In this document: piece by piece, positions 50,901-60,113 of the stretch
Layout of the letters: every line of letters begins with the position of its first letter
How positions within the stretch are numbered: position 1 is the stretch's first letter
From: Streptomyces sp. NBC_01276
Lineage (GTDB): Bacteria > Actinomycetota > Actinomycetes > Streptomycetales > Streptomycetaceae
Assembly: GCF_041435355.1 (NCBI RefSeq)
Contig: NZ_CP108442.1
Location: 7,190,501 to 7,254,500 of the forward strand
Direction of reading: 5' to 3'
DNA: 64,000 nucleotides
Position numbers and translations under genes: made by a program
Notes under the pieces: generated by a model
The model's database searches: none
What the model saw: only the letters and a program-made list of their open reading frames with translations
Told to the model about the DNA's origin: nothing

Positions 50901-51249
50901 GGGTGAGGTCGGCGTCCTTGCCGGGGGCCCGTTCGCCGGGCAGCCCGTACGAGCGGCTGCGCGCCAGGCTCTCGGCGCCGGTCGGCACGGAGCCGAAGAC
51001 CCGGTCCGTGAAGGCCCGTACGGCCGCGTCGTCGGCGGGGCGCTGTGGCAGGGCGTGTTCGCCGGTGAGCACGACGGCGGTGCGCGCCCGTTCCGGTCCG
51101 GTCAGGGCCCGGCGCATGCCCGCGTCGCCGACGCTCCGGGTGAACGCCAGCAGGGCGGTCAGCGCGGTCGTGGTGATGACCATGGTGAGCAGTACGGCGG
51201 TGGCGAGCGGCCAACGCCCGCGCAGCCGGCGCATGACGAAGCCGAGCAT
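47986..51249 (-). CDS. FtsX-like ABC transporter permease (first of operon)
   Basis: The 1087-residue membrane protein starts MLGFVMRRLRGRWPLATAVLL and has two FtsX-type membrane blocks separated by large outer domains (as in the MacB/YknZ-like duplicated permeases of actinobacteria). RARLAGTAAAEGCLL near the C-terminus resembles the coupling-helix region. It is the head of the operon 51249-43926, whose genes overlap by 4 nt, and the ATP-binding subunit could be either the downstream ATPase or the divergent one at 51440. AGGA lies 9 nt before the ATG. Confidence 0.87.
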   Translation of the reverse strand: MLGFVMRRLRGRWPLATAVLLTMVITTTALTALLAFTRSVGDAGMRRALTGPERARTAVVLTGEHALPQRPADDAAVRAFTDRVFGSVPTGAESLARSRSYGLPGERAPGKDADLTLLAALDRNRVRLLAGRWPEAVGPNPGRLPVALPTAALTRLGLAPERLPAEVRLEDRLGGAPLDVLVTGVYRAAEPDAPYWRLDPLGGREVQVGSFTTYGPLLVDDSAFTAGGLPQNSRATLLTPDFTGTPRSAVEAVRGRAAAAETTPPSGLTVSGELPSFIADLQSGQRVARSTLLVGALQLAVLASAALLLVAHLLRERQEPERVLLTARGASRRRLGLLSVAESLLLAVPAAVLAPLLTPLLLRLAVRYGPLAHVPFDTGGSWLLWPAAAVCALLCVLLTTLPAVLRGATAAALRRGGRRRAVVSGFARSGADLALVALAVLAYRQLSRYGGGAGDAAPAGGDVLGVDPVLVAAPTLALCAGTLLVLRLLPFAARLGGRIAARGRGLGPALVGWQLARRPQRATGPVLLLVLAVSSGVLALGQHSAWSASQRDQADFATAGGLRITGGDLAPMGRGGRYAALPGGDRIIPVIHTEVALPGNKPGRLLALDSRAAGRLPLRADLRDGRPTAELFAPLAVPPAAPGAGPGADGIALPGDPRRIDLDVSVTADPASAGRPTLGVLLRDRFGLTYRTPVAALPTSGSGTVSVPLDPLTGSPLGSAAGPLRIVGLVMSYGLQPTWFDAESVVPVEGELALHRVSVSETPGGAAAPVTATAPDWHLRTPEAAKGVPAAALRPAAPDLLRLHYQGPPGKPVEVSLSPGGPPAEVRGVATRGFLAAVGASVGDKVPVRLGVTTVQVRIASAVGSLPVAGDTALAVDLDAAARQLAAEDAKDLPPADEWWLPASSPDDREPALAAARIRAGAGSQKVLLREEVAAGLLRDPLSAGPQAALAALAVACAVLAAIGFGASAAASGRERAREHAILTALGAPRARLAGTAAAEGCLLVGLGTAVGLGLGAAIVHLVVPLMILTPAAQRPVPGVVVDLPGLQTLLLAAAVAAVPLLSAVLGGRGRRTDRGAAARLRYVEEM

Positions 51250-51439
51250 GTGCCTGTTCCTCCCCCATCCGGACTAAAGGCCCCGGATAGCGGACGATGC
51301 TGTCAGATGCGATCAAGTAGCGGAAGGGACTTGCGTGATGGATGTGACAGATGAGCAAATTCGGACGTGAGGGCGGGAGAGTGTCGGAAGCGCTCTCCGG
51401 GGCGGCGCCGCCGCCCGCCGATTCGAGGGGGAACCCACC

Positions 51440-52159
51440 ATGACCCAGCAGCAGGTCAGCGCCGCCACCACCGCCGTCGCGCCCATGGTGGTGGTGCGCA
51501 ACCTCCGGCGGAGCTTCGGGAGCGGGGCCCGGACCGTACACGCCCTGCGCGGCGTCTCGTTCGAGGTGCGGCGCGGTGAACTCACCGCTCTCAAGGGGCG
51601 GTCGGGGTCGGGCAAGACCACCCTCATGAACCTGGTCGGCGGACTCGACTCCCCGACGGGCGGCACCGTCGAGCTCGACGGCACCGATCTGACGGGCCTG
51701 GACGAGAGCGGCCGGCTCGCGCTGCGCAGGGACCGGATCGGTTTCGTGTTCCAGTCCTTCGGCCTGATCCCGGTGCTCACCGCCGCGGAGAACGTCGGCG
51801 TCCCCCTGCGGATGCGGGGGGTCCCCGCGAAACAGCGCGAGGAGCGCGTGCGCACCCTGCTGGCCCTGGTCGGTCTCGCCGACCACGCCGGACAGCGCCC
51901 CGGGGAGCTGTCCGGCGGTCAGCAGCAGCGCGTCGCGGTGGCCCGCGCGCTGGCCAATGAGCCCGCCCTGATCATCGCGGACGAGCCCACCGGCCAGCTG
52001 GACTCCGAGACGGGCCGCTCGATCATGCGGCTGCTGCGCGCGGTGGTGCGCAGCGAGGGGGTCACCGCCCTGGTCGCCACCCACGATCCGGAACTGATGG
52101 AACTCGCCGACCGGGTGGTGGAGTTGCGCGACGGCCGGATCGTCGAGGCGACCGGCTGA
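51440..52159 (+). CDS. ABC transporter ATPase, MacB/LolD-like
   Basis: The 239-residue ATPase has Walker A GRSGSGKTT, a Q-loop (FVFQSFGLIP), signature LSGGQQQR, Walker B LIIADEPTGQLDSE and H-loop ATHDPE. It belongs to the MacB/LolD class that pairs with FtsX-type permeases. It has no permease of its own in the same direction but faces the FtsX operon across a 190-bp intergenic region, so it is the likely partner of the 1087-residue permease. GGGGGAA precedes the ATG. Confidence 0.93.
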   Translation: MTQQQVSAATTAVAPMVVVRNLRRSFGSGARTVHALRGVSFEVRRGELTALKGRSGSGKTTLMNLVGGLDSPTGGTVELDGTDLTGLDESGRLALRRDRIGFVFQSFGLIPVLTAAENVGVPLRMRGVPAKQREERVRTLLALVGLADHAGQRPGELSGGQQQRVAVARALANEPALIIADEPTGQLDSETGRSIMRLLRAVVRSEGVTALVATHDPELMELADRVVELRDGRIVEATG

Positions 52160-52252
52160 GGGGCTCCGGGCGGTACGGCCCGGGTGGCGGGGGGAGCCAC
52201 CGGGCCAGGAGGGCGGCCGGCAGCAGCGGGGCCGGGGTGAGGAGCGTGAAGG

Positions 52253-52829
52253 TCACGGACCCACCACCCGCTCCCGGTCGGAGGGGCGAGGGCGCACACG
52301 GGCGTCGAGGTCCAGCAGGAGCCGCAGGGACCGCGAGGTCGCGGCGGTCTCCCAGGAGCGTCCGCTGCGGGTCCACCCGTCCAGTACGTCGAGCAGGGCC
52401 GAGTCGCAGAAGGTGACGAGGGCGGCGTCGAGGACGAGCCGTCGGGCGCCGCCGGCGGCGCCTTCGTCGAGGAGGCCGCGCAGGGGGGGCGCAGGTGAAG
52501 AGGTCGAACTCCCCGGCGAGGCTGACGGCGAGGACGCCGTCGCGGAGCGTGGACCGTAAGCGGGGCACCGGGTCGGGCGGGTCGGGCGGCGCGGCGGAGG
52601 TGGCCGAGGCGGCCAGGTCGGCCGGGGTGGCCAGGTCGGCCGGGGTGGCCAGGTCGGCAGGGGTGGCCGAAGCGGCCGGGGCGGCTGGGGTGGCCGAGGC
52701 GGCCGGAGCAGCCGGGGTGGCCGGGGTGGCCGGAGCAGCCGGGGTGGCCGGGGCAGGGATGCCGGGGGCGTCGGCGGAGCCGGCCGCGGCCAGTATCGGG
52801 GCGCTTATCGCCTTTATGGGACTGTTCAT
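52253..52829 (-). pseudogene. STAS-domain (anti-sigma antagonist-like) gene with a frameshift
   Basis: The start (ATG 52829, GGGAGGGG upstream) is convincing. The N-terminal third is a Pro/Ala-rich linker with tandem repeats; then a STAS domain begins (LRDGVLAVSLAGEFDLFTC). At the G7 run 52483-52489 the frame is lost, but removing one base restores LRGLLDEGAAGGARRLVLD, then VTFCDSALLDVLDGW, and a stop at 52253, which is the rest of a STAS domain. As it stands the frame gives an Arg-rich nonsense tail. Such proteins normally bind anti-sigma factors; the Ser in FCDSAL is the usual phosphorylation position. It could be decay, phase variation or a homopolymer error. Confidence 0.75.
52612..52760. 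repeat. Tandem repeats encoding an Ala/Pro linker in the STAS gene
   Basis: An 18-bp unit is present three times (52612-52665), followed by imperfect 15-30-bp units up to about 52760. On the coding strand they give (A-D-L-A-T-P)3 and A-A-P-A-A-S-A-T-P-type blocks. The array is the linker before the STAS domain and a natural substrate for slippage. Confidence 0.8.
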
Positions 52830-52990
52830 GCCCCTCCCAACGGTCTCCGCCCCGGCCGGGAAGCGGCGGCCGGGCGCACTTCACCCGCGTGGGGCGCCCG
52901 GGTGGCCCGTTCCGGCGATCTTCGTCACCCGGGCGGGTCCCCGCCGCGCGCGAACGCGTCCCGCGGACGGCGATACCGGACAGCGGGTGC

Positions 52991-53390
52991 GTGGACGCGG
53001 ATGCGGAGGGGGACCCGGACGAGGTCGTCGACGCGCTGTACGCGCACCGTCCGGCGGGGTTCACGGCCGCGCGGGACGTGGCCGCGGCGCGGGCTCGGGG
53101 CGGCCGGTGACGCGGCGGGCGCGAAGCGCGTGGCGGCCCTGGGCCGACGCCGAAGTCACCCGGCGGGAGCGGGCTGCCGAACGGGCCCGAGCCGAACGGG
53201 CCCGAGCCGAACGGGCCCGAGCCGAACGGGACCTCGCCGAACGGGACCTCGCCCACGAGGCCCTCGCCGGGGCGGAAGCCCACCACCGGGAGGCCGACCG
53301 GGCCGCCCGCTCGGCCCGCCGCGCGGCCACGACCGCCGGACGCCGGCGGAAGCGGACGCAGGCCCCCGGGGCCGAAGTGGCGCCGTTCAG
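52991..53390 (+). pseudogene. Remnant of an actinobacterial coiled-coil protein gene
   Basis: GTG 52991 opens a 40-codon frame, DPDEVVDALYAHRPAGFTAARD, which from memory matches the N-terminus of a family of ~300-residue Streptomyces proteins; it ends at 53110. A second frame, GTG-overlapping that stop, continues as an Ala/Arg/Glu coiled coil (ERARAERARAERDLAERDLA..., then HREADRAARSARRAATTAGRRRKR), the kind of C-terminus the same family has, but the middle ~200 residues are missing. The coiled coil is made of 15-bp DNA repeats (53180-53250). It looks like an internally deleted, frameshifted remnant. No matching stop is found for the second part. Confidence 0.5.
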
Positions 53391-53448
53391 GAGCCACTTC
53401 GACGACGGGCCCGGCGGCCCCCGCCGGATCCGCGCACCCTCCCACGGG

Positions 53449-56400
53449 TCAGGGCGGGGGCGGGAGCCGGTGGGCGCGGCGTTCCTCCGGGGTCGGGGGA
53501 TGGAGCACGCGGGCCGCCGACAGGCGCAGCAGGGGCGCGGGGTCCGGGTCCGCCGGGGTCCACAGCCGGACGGTCCGGTCGCGGGAGGCCGTCGCGATGC
53601 GGGTGCCGTCGGGGGACCAGCACAGGCCGTTGACCCAGTCGGCGTGCAGCCCCACCACGACGGCCGGGGCCGTCGCCGACGCGGGGTCCCACAGCCGGAC
53701 CGTGCGGTCCCGGGAAACGGAGGCCAGCCGGGTCCCGTCCGGGGACCAGGCGATCTCCTGGACCCGGTCCTCGTGACCCGTCAGGACCACGTGCCCCGCG
53801 GAGGACCCCGCCGGGTCCCACAGCCGCAGCGTGCGGTCCCGGGAGCCGGTGGCCAGCCGCCGTCCGTCCGGGGACCAGGCGACCTTCCACACCTGGTCGG
53901 CGTGGCCCTCCAACGTCCCGACCCGCTCGCCGGTGTCCGGGTCCCAGAGGATCACCGTGCGGTCCGTCCCGCAGGTCGCCAGCCGCGTTCCGTCCGGCGA
54001 CCAGTCGGCCCCGGTGACCCAGTCCCGGTGGCCGCGCAGCACCCGCAGCGGGGCTCCGCCCGCCGCGTCCCACACCCGTACGAGACCGTCGCGCGCGGCC
54101 GTCGCCAGCCGGGTCCCGTCGGGGGACCAGCAGACCGCCGACACCTCGTCGCCGTGCCCGTCCAGCTCCAGCGCCGCCGGGCCGCCGTCGCGCGGCCACA
54201 GTGCCGCCGTGCCGTCCCGGCGGCCCACCGCGAGCCGGGTGCCGTCGGGCGACCAGGCCAGGTCCCCGCACTGCCCGGGGAACAGCACCTCGGGCGGTCC
54301 GAACTCCGGGGCCCGCCAGACCCGTACGGTCCCGTCCTCGGAGGCGCTCGCCAGCCGGCTGCCGTCCGGCGACCAGGCCGTACGCCACACCGACTCGGTG
54401 TGCCCGCGCAGTACCGACGGCGGCGCGCCCGTGTCCCACACGGCGAGGGTCCGGTCCTGCGAGGCCGTGGCCAGGCGTCGGCCGTCCGGGGCCCAGGAGA
54501 GCGCGTACAGGGCGCCCCGGTGCCCGGTGAGCCAGAGCGCCGCGTCCTGCGGGTCCTCACCCGGGAGCAGGTCCCAGACGCGCACGTTGCGGTGCTGGTC
54601 ACCGGCGGCGAGCCGGGTTCCGTCGGGGGAGAAGGCCAGGCAGTTGATCCCGTCCATGCTCTCGAACGTGCGGACCGCCGCCCCCGTCGCCGCGTCCCGG
54701 AGCACCACCGTCCGGTCCGTCGACCCGGAGGCCAGCAGGGCGCCGTCCGGGGACCAGCACAACGCCGTGACCCGGTTCCGGTGCGCGGGCCCGGCCGGGA
54801 CCGGGCCGCCGGGGCCCGCCGACGGCCACACCCGTACGACCCCGTCCTCACCGGCCGCCGCGAGCCGGCTGCCGTCGGGGGACCAGGCCGCGCTCCACAC
54901 CATGCCCGGCGGCGCCTCCAGGGTGCCGGCGGGGGACAGTGCGGCCGGGTCCCACAGCCGGAGCACCCCGTCGCCGGCCGCCGACACCAGCCGGCGGCCG
55001 TCCGGGGAGAAGGCGAGCGCCCCGTGCCCGCCGCCATCCCCGCCATCCCCGCCGTCCCCGCCGTCCCCGTGCCGTACGGTCGCCGACCGGCGCCAGGACG
55101 CCGTCTCCCACGAGGTCAGCCGCGCGTCGCGGGTGGCGCACACGAGCAGGGCCCCGTCGGGCGACCAGACCACCGCACGGGGCCACCGGCCCGGCACGTC
55201 GAGCACCGCCGAAGGCTCCTCGGCCAGGGCGCCCGTCGCGGCCTCCGCCCCGGTGCCCGCCCCGGTGCCCGCCCCGGTGCCCGCCCCGGTGCCCGCCTCC
55301 CACACGCGCAGCCGTCCGTCACCCGAACAGGCCGCGAGCCGCGTCCCGTCGGGCGACCAGGCCGCGCCCGTCACCGCCGCCCCGAAATCCCCGTGCACCG
55401 CCCGCAGCAGCGAGCCGTCCAGCGCGGTCCGCAGCGCCTGGAGGGCGCCCGGGGTCGGCGCCCACTCGGTGACCGCCGCGCGGGCGATCCCGATCGCGGT
55501 CTCCGGCTCCCGGCTCTCCAGTACCCGGGCCGCCACCGCGTCCGCGGTGCCGGCCCGCGCCGCGCCGTCCGCACGGGCGCTGCGGTCGACGTACTCCACG
55601 ACGAGCGCCGACACCTCCAGCCCGGACGGGGCGCCGGCCTGCCCGGCCAGCCAGGACCGCGCGTCCGCCAGCCGGTCCCCGGTCAGCAGGAACGCCCCGC
55701 CCCGCCCCGCGAACTCCCATTCCTGCGCCCAGCGTTCCCACGCGCCCCGCTGCCGCAGCCGCTCGACGTGGGCCTCGACGGCCGCGCGGAGCGGCGGCCA
55801 CCGGCGCAGCAGTGCCTCGTGGGCCAGGTCGAGGATCCCCGCGTCGGAGGTCAGCAGCCGGCCCGCGACGAAGGCGTCGGCGATCTCCCCCTCGGCGGGC
55901 GTCAGTTCGGCGCGCGCGACCCGCCTGCGCACCGCCTCCCCGCCCCGTACGGTGACCAGCCGCAGCAGCGTCCCCACCACCGGGTCGTCGCCGTGCGGAC
56001 CGCCGGGGCCCAGCAGTTCCGCTCGGATCCGGTCGGCCTGCCCGACGAGCGCGCCCGCGACCCCGCCGACCTCCCGGTACAGGGCGTGGCCGATCACGGA
56101 CCCGGGCCCGCCCGCGCGCCGGTACAGCTCCTGGAGGGTGTAGGCGAGCAGCGGCAGCGCGTCGCCGCCCCCGCAGTCGTCGACGATCCGGGGGACCAGC
56201 CCCGCCTCGAACTCCACCCCGGCGGCGGCCCCCGGGCGGGCCACCACCTCGTGCAGCGCCTCCCGGGGCAGGGCGCCGATCACCATCGGATCCCGTACCA
56301 GGGGCGCCAGTGCGCCCTCCAGGAACCCGGTCAGGAAGTCCGAGCGCAACGTGCCCACCAGCCACAGCCGCGGATCCCGGTCCAGGACCTCCCGTACCGC

Positions 56401-57023
56401 CTCCGCGAAGGCCGTGCGCTCCCCGGCGCCCGACAGCGTCAGCAGCTCCTCCAACTGGTCCACCACCAGCACCCTCGGCCGGCCGTCCCGTGGCCCGCCG
56501 TCCACGGCCGCGTGCAGCGCGCCGACCGGATCGGTGCCGGGTTGATGGCCGGGTACGCGGTCCAGCGCGCGCGGCGCCCCGTCAGCGCGGGCAGCAGCCC
56601 GGCCCGGACCAGCGAGGACTTGCCGGAGCCGGAGGGCCCGACCACCGTCACGCACCGGTGCGCCCGCGCCGGGACCGCCGGGTGCAGCCGGGCGACCAGC
56701 TCGGCGGTCTCCCGCTCCCGGCCGAAGAAGACGGCCGCGTCCTCTTCCCCGAAGGCCTCCAGCCCGGGGTACGGGGGCTGTCCGGCCGTCCACCGGGCGG
56801 CCGGCGCGGCCGGCCGGCGTTCCAGCCAGCGCAGCCACAACTGCCCGCCGACCAGGGCCAGCAGGCCGATCCCGACGAGGGGTATCGACCACTGGCGGAG
56901 CAGCCGCAGCGGGAGCGGGACCTCGCCCTCCACGTTGGTCGCGTAGTTCGTCGCGATCCCCAACAGGGCGCCCACCAGCATCAGCAGCACGTCGAGCACC
57001 AGTGCGAGAGGTCGTCGTTGCAT
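53449..57023 (-). pseudogene. nSTAND1-type NTPase with 14 WD40 repeats; frameshift near 56540
   Basis: ATG 57023 starts a membrane-anchored protein: two spans (about 8-25 and 45-65), then PYPGLEAFGEEDAAVFFGRE, the STAND lead-in, and Walker A GPSGSGKSS (Lys135). After about residue 160 (YPAINP) the frame is lost, and the protein continues in another frame with GTDPVGALHAAV, Walker B-like VLVVDQLEELLTL, and the rest of the NTPase, then 14 WD40 repeats (each with W-S-P-D-G-x-x-L-A and D-R-T-V-x-L-W). One missing C near 56539-56541 would join the frames into about 1190 residues. STAND proteins act as signalling or defence switches. Whether the frameshift is real is unresolved. Confidence 0.8.
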
Positions 57024-57034
57024 GGGTCGAAAAC

Positions 57035-59341
57035 CTACTCGGTGTGCAGGACCGTCGCGATCGTCGCCCGTGCGGCCGAGCGTGCCGGAACCAGCGCGCC
57101 GAGCACGGCGATCACCACACCCGCCAGCAGCAGGAGGGCCAGTTGCGGCGCGTGCCAGACGTCCTTCATCGACTCCGGGAAGGACACCACCCCGACGTGG
57201 TCCACGACCAGCCGGTGCGCCACCACGCCCAGCGGGATCCCGAGCAGGCCGCCGGCCGCGCCCAGCCCGGCGACCGAGGCCACCGTCATCACCACCACCT
57301 GCCGGGGCGTCATCCCGATCGATTTGAGCATGCCGAGGTCCCGGCGGCGCTCACGGGTGTTCAGCAGCACGGTGTTGAACACCCCGAGGGCGGCGACGAC
57401 GGTCAGCAGCACCGTGAACACCGTGGAGAAGGTCACCACGGTCGTCGTGCCCGCGTTGGAGGTGTCCGGAACGGAGGCGCGCAGGCCCGGGTCGATCGCC
57501 TCGACGTCCTTCGCACGGGCCCGTGCGTCGGTCCCCGGGGCCAGCCGCACCGTGTACTCGATGGCGCGGAGGTCCGGCGCGAGCTTCAGGAGGGTCGGCC
57601 AGGAGGCTTCCAGGGCCTGCGCGTTGCCCTCGATGAGCTCTCCCACGACGACCACCGGGGCCTGCCGGCCGTGCAGTTCCAGCGTGGTCCGGTCACCGAT
57701 CGCCAGCCCGCGCTGCGTCAGGAACGCCGGACCGGCGACGACCTCGCCTTCCGCCTCCGGCGCCCGGCCCCGCACGATCCGGTACGGATCCCGGGACGCG
57801 TCCCCGCGGTAGAAGTCGGCGAAGACCGTCTGTGCCTGCCCCGCCAGGTGAGCCTGGGAGAGCGCGCGAGCCCGTACCCCGGCCGTGCCGGGCAGCGCCC
57901 GCAGCCGGTCCTCGATCTGCGGGTCGGTGAGCGCCGGCGGGGTACGGCCGTTGCCCGGACCGCCCGCCGACACCTGGATCCGCGTGCCCCCGCCCTGGCC
58001 CGCGTCCGCGTAGGCCAGCATCGTGCCGGTCAGTCCGGTCGCCAGGGTCACCGTGGTGACGCCGAGCACGATCGCGGAGAGGGTCAGCAGGGTGCGCGCG
58101 GGCCGGGCGAACGACTGCCCCAGCCCGAGGCTGACGGACCGCGGCAGCCGGCTGCCGCCGAGCAGCCGCTGCACGCGCCGCCCGCGGCCGGTACGCGCAG
58201 CGCCGGACGGGCTGATCGCCCGTGCGGCGGGCAGCCGGTGCGCCCGCAGGGCGGGGGCCAGGGCGGTCAGCAGGACGAGGGCGGGCATGCCCGCCAGGCA
58301 GACGACGGACACCCACGTGCCGTACGCGCCGACGGAGGCCCGGCCGGTCTCGATGCCGGCGAACGCGACCTTCAGGATCGGCCCCGCCAGGGCGTTGCCG
58401 GCGAGGGTGCCGAGGACGCAGCCGACGGCGGCGGGCAGGCAGACCATCGTCAGGTAGACGCCGACGACCTGGTTCGGGGTGAAGCCCACGGCCTTGAGCA
58501 CGCCGATGTGCCGGTAGCCGGAGACGACGGCCCCGCTGACGACGTTCCCGACGATCAGGCAGGACACCAGGAGGCCGAGCACGCCGAAGAAGGTGATGAA
58601 GGGGAGGTAGGAGTCGGCCAGCGCCGAGAAGGCCGCCTTCAGGGTGAAGTAGTCCTGCGCGCCGGTCAGCGATCCGCCCGGGAGGTCCGCGGTGGCTTCG
58701 GCCAGGGCGGCGTCCAGCCCGCTCCGGCTCGACGCGTCGGTGAACCGGTACAGCATCTGCGCGGAGGTGGGGTGCATCGCGGCCATCTGCTCGGGCGTGA
58801 CCCAGGCGCTGGCCGACTTGCTCATGCCGGCGGCGAAACCGACGACGGTCAGCTTCGGCCCCCCCGGGGAGTCGAGGGTGGTGCCGAGCAGTTCCGGGCC
58901 GGGGGAGCCCTGGGAGGGCCAGTTGACGACGATCTCCCCGGGCTCGGTGGCCCAGTGCCCTTCGAGGATTTCGAGCCGGTCCACCGGGCCCGCCGGATCG
59001 GCCCGGCCCACGACGGAGAGCGTGCCGCCCGCCGTCCAGAGCCAGCCGTCGGGAACGTTGACGACGGCCTGCCCGAAGGGGCCCGCCGAGGCCTCCACCC
59101 CCGGTCGGCCCGCGGTCCGCGCGAGCTGCTCCGGCGAGACCCTGCCGGTGTCGAAGGACGCCACCACGTGCGCGCCGCGCTGGCGGGCGTGCGCCTTCTC
59201 GAAGGGGCTCGACGCGGCGTCGAGCAGGGCGAGGGCGAGCAGCACGGTGGTGGTGGAGCACAGGACGACCAGCCCGATGACGAAGGTCTGCACCCGGCGG
59301 CGCCGGACGGCCGCGCGGGCCGCCCGCCACACGGCGTTCAC
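57035..59341 (-). CDS. FtsX-like ABC transporter permease
   Basis: The 768-residue protein has the arrangement TM1, outer domain, three helices, then a second copy of the same pattern: helices at ADSYLPFITFFGVLGLLVSCLIVG, PALVLLTALAPALRAH, LLTLSAIVLGVTTVTLATGL, VFTVLLTVVAALGVFNTVLLNT and ALLLLAGVVIAVLGALVPA. RRRDLGMLKSIGMTPRQVV near the end is the typical FtsX coupling region. It exports or releases a membrane-associated substrate with the ATPase encoded by the overlapping upstream gene (GTG 59341 with GTGA junction). It is divergent from a two-component system, which may regulate it. Confidence 0.9.
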   Translation of the reverse strand: MNAVWRAARAAVRRRRVQTFVIGLVVLCSTTTVLLALALLDAASSPFEKAHARQRGAHVVASFDTGRVSPEQLARTAGRPGVEASAGPFGQAVVNVPDGWLWTAGGTLSVVGRADPAGPVDRLEILEGHWATEPGEIVVNWPSQGSPGPELLGTTLDSPGGPKLTVVGFAAGMSKSASAWVTPEQMAAMHPTSAQMLYRFTDASSRSGLDAALAEATADLPGGSLTGAQDYFTLKAAFSALADSYLPFITFFGVLGLLVSCLIVGNVVSGAVVSGYRHIGVLKAVGFTPNQVVGVYLTMVCLPAAVGCVLGTLAGNALAGPILKVAFAGIETGRASVGAYGTWVSVVCLAGMPALVLLTALAPALRAHRLPAARAISPSGAARTGRGRRVQRLLGGSRLPRSVSLGLGQSFARPARTLLTLSAIVLGVTTVTLATGLTGTMLAYADAGQGGGTRIQVSAGGPGNGRTPPALTDPQIEDRLRALPGTAGVRARALSQAHLAGQAQTVFADFYRGDASRDPYRIVRGRAPEAEGEVVAGPAFLTQRGLAIGDRTTLELHGRQAPVVVVGELIEGNAQALEASWPTLLKLAPDLRAIEYTVRLAPGTDARARAKDVEAIDPGLRASVPDTSNAGTTTVVTFSTVFTVLLTVVAALGVFNTVLLNTRERRRDLGMLKSIGMTPRQVVVMTVASVAGLGAAGGLLGIPLGVVAHRLVVDHVGVVSFPESMKDVWHAPQLALLLLAGVVIAVLGALVPARSAARATIATVLHTE

Positions 59342-60048
59342 GCGGTCACCGCCAGCGCGCTCTCGCGGGCCACGCGGCCGTCGGCGACCTCGACCAGGCG
59401 GCTCGCGCAGCGGGTGGCCAGGTGGGGGTCGTGGGTCACGATCAGCAGGGTCTGGCCGATCTGGTTGAGGTCGATCAGCAGGTCCATCACCTGTTCGCCG
59501 GAGCGGCTGTCGAGGGCGCCGGTCGGCTCGTCGGCGAGCAGCAGCGCGGGCCGGTTCATCAGCGCCCGGGCCACGGCGACCCGCTGGCGCTCGCCGCCGC
59601 TGAGGGTGGCGGGGTAGTGGTCGCGCCGGTCGGCGATCCCGAGCTCGTCGAGGAGTTCCAGGGCCCGGCGGCGGGCCTGACGGGCGGAGACGCCGGTCAA
59701 CTGGGCGGCCAGCGCCACGTTGTCGAGGGCGGGCAGGTCGTCGATGAGGTTGAAGAACTGGAAGATCATGCCCACGCCGCGGCGGCGGAACAGGGCCAGA
59801 CCGGTCTCCGACAGGGACCCCAGGTCCTGGCCGTGCACCTCGACGGTGCCCGCCGTCGGCCGGTCCAGGCCGGCCACCATGTTGAGCAGGGTCGACTTGC
59901 CGCAGCCCGAGGGCCCCATCACGGCGACCGCCTCCCCCTTGCGGATCTCCAGCGAGAGGCCGTCCAGGGCCTTCGCGTCGCCGTACTCCTTGTGCACGCC
60001 GTCCAGCCGGACGACGACCCCGGGGGCGCTGTCGTGATCTTTTGTCAT
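59338..60048 (-). CDS. ABC transporter ATPase, MacB/LolD-like
   Basis: The 236-residue ATPase has Walker A GPSGCGKST, Q-loop IFQFFNLI, signature LSGGERQR, Walker B LLLADEPTGALDSR and H-loop THDPH. It is the first gene of the operon with the overlapping FtsX permease. The start ATG 60048 has no strong ribosome binding site; leaderless or weakly initiated translation is possible. Control by the histidine kinase/response regulator pair starting at 60530 in the opposite direction is suggested by position. Confidence 0.93.
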   Translation of the reverse strand: MTKDHDSAPGVVVRLDGVHKEYGDAKALDGLSLEIRKGEAVAVMGPSGCGKSTLLNMVAGLDRPTAGTVEVHGQDLGSLSETGLALFRRRGVGMIFQFFNLIDDLPALDNVALAAQLTGVSARQARRRALELLDELGIADRRDHYPATLSGGERQRVAVARALMNRPALLLADEPTGALDSRSGEQVMDLLIDLNQIGQTLLIVTHDPHLATRCASRLVEVADGRVARESALAVTA

Positions 60049-60113
60049 GCCCCGAACTTAGAAGGCCCGCCCCGCGCCGGGCGTCACCCACCGGATGTAA
60101 CCCGGGGGGCGGG

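Noticed and set aside
52495..56946. A 1483-codon plus-strand frame across the WD40 gene
   Set aside because: Only its first ~150 codons contain protein-like sequence (the coiled-coil remnant); the rest is antisense to WD40 repeats.
53449..57023. Frameshift in the nSTAND1-WD40 gene considered as programmed frameshifting
   Set aside because: No slippery heptamer with a following stimulatory structure is apparent at 56530-56560; a simple indel or sequence error is more economical.
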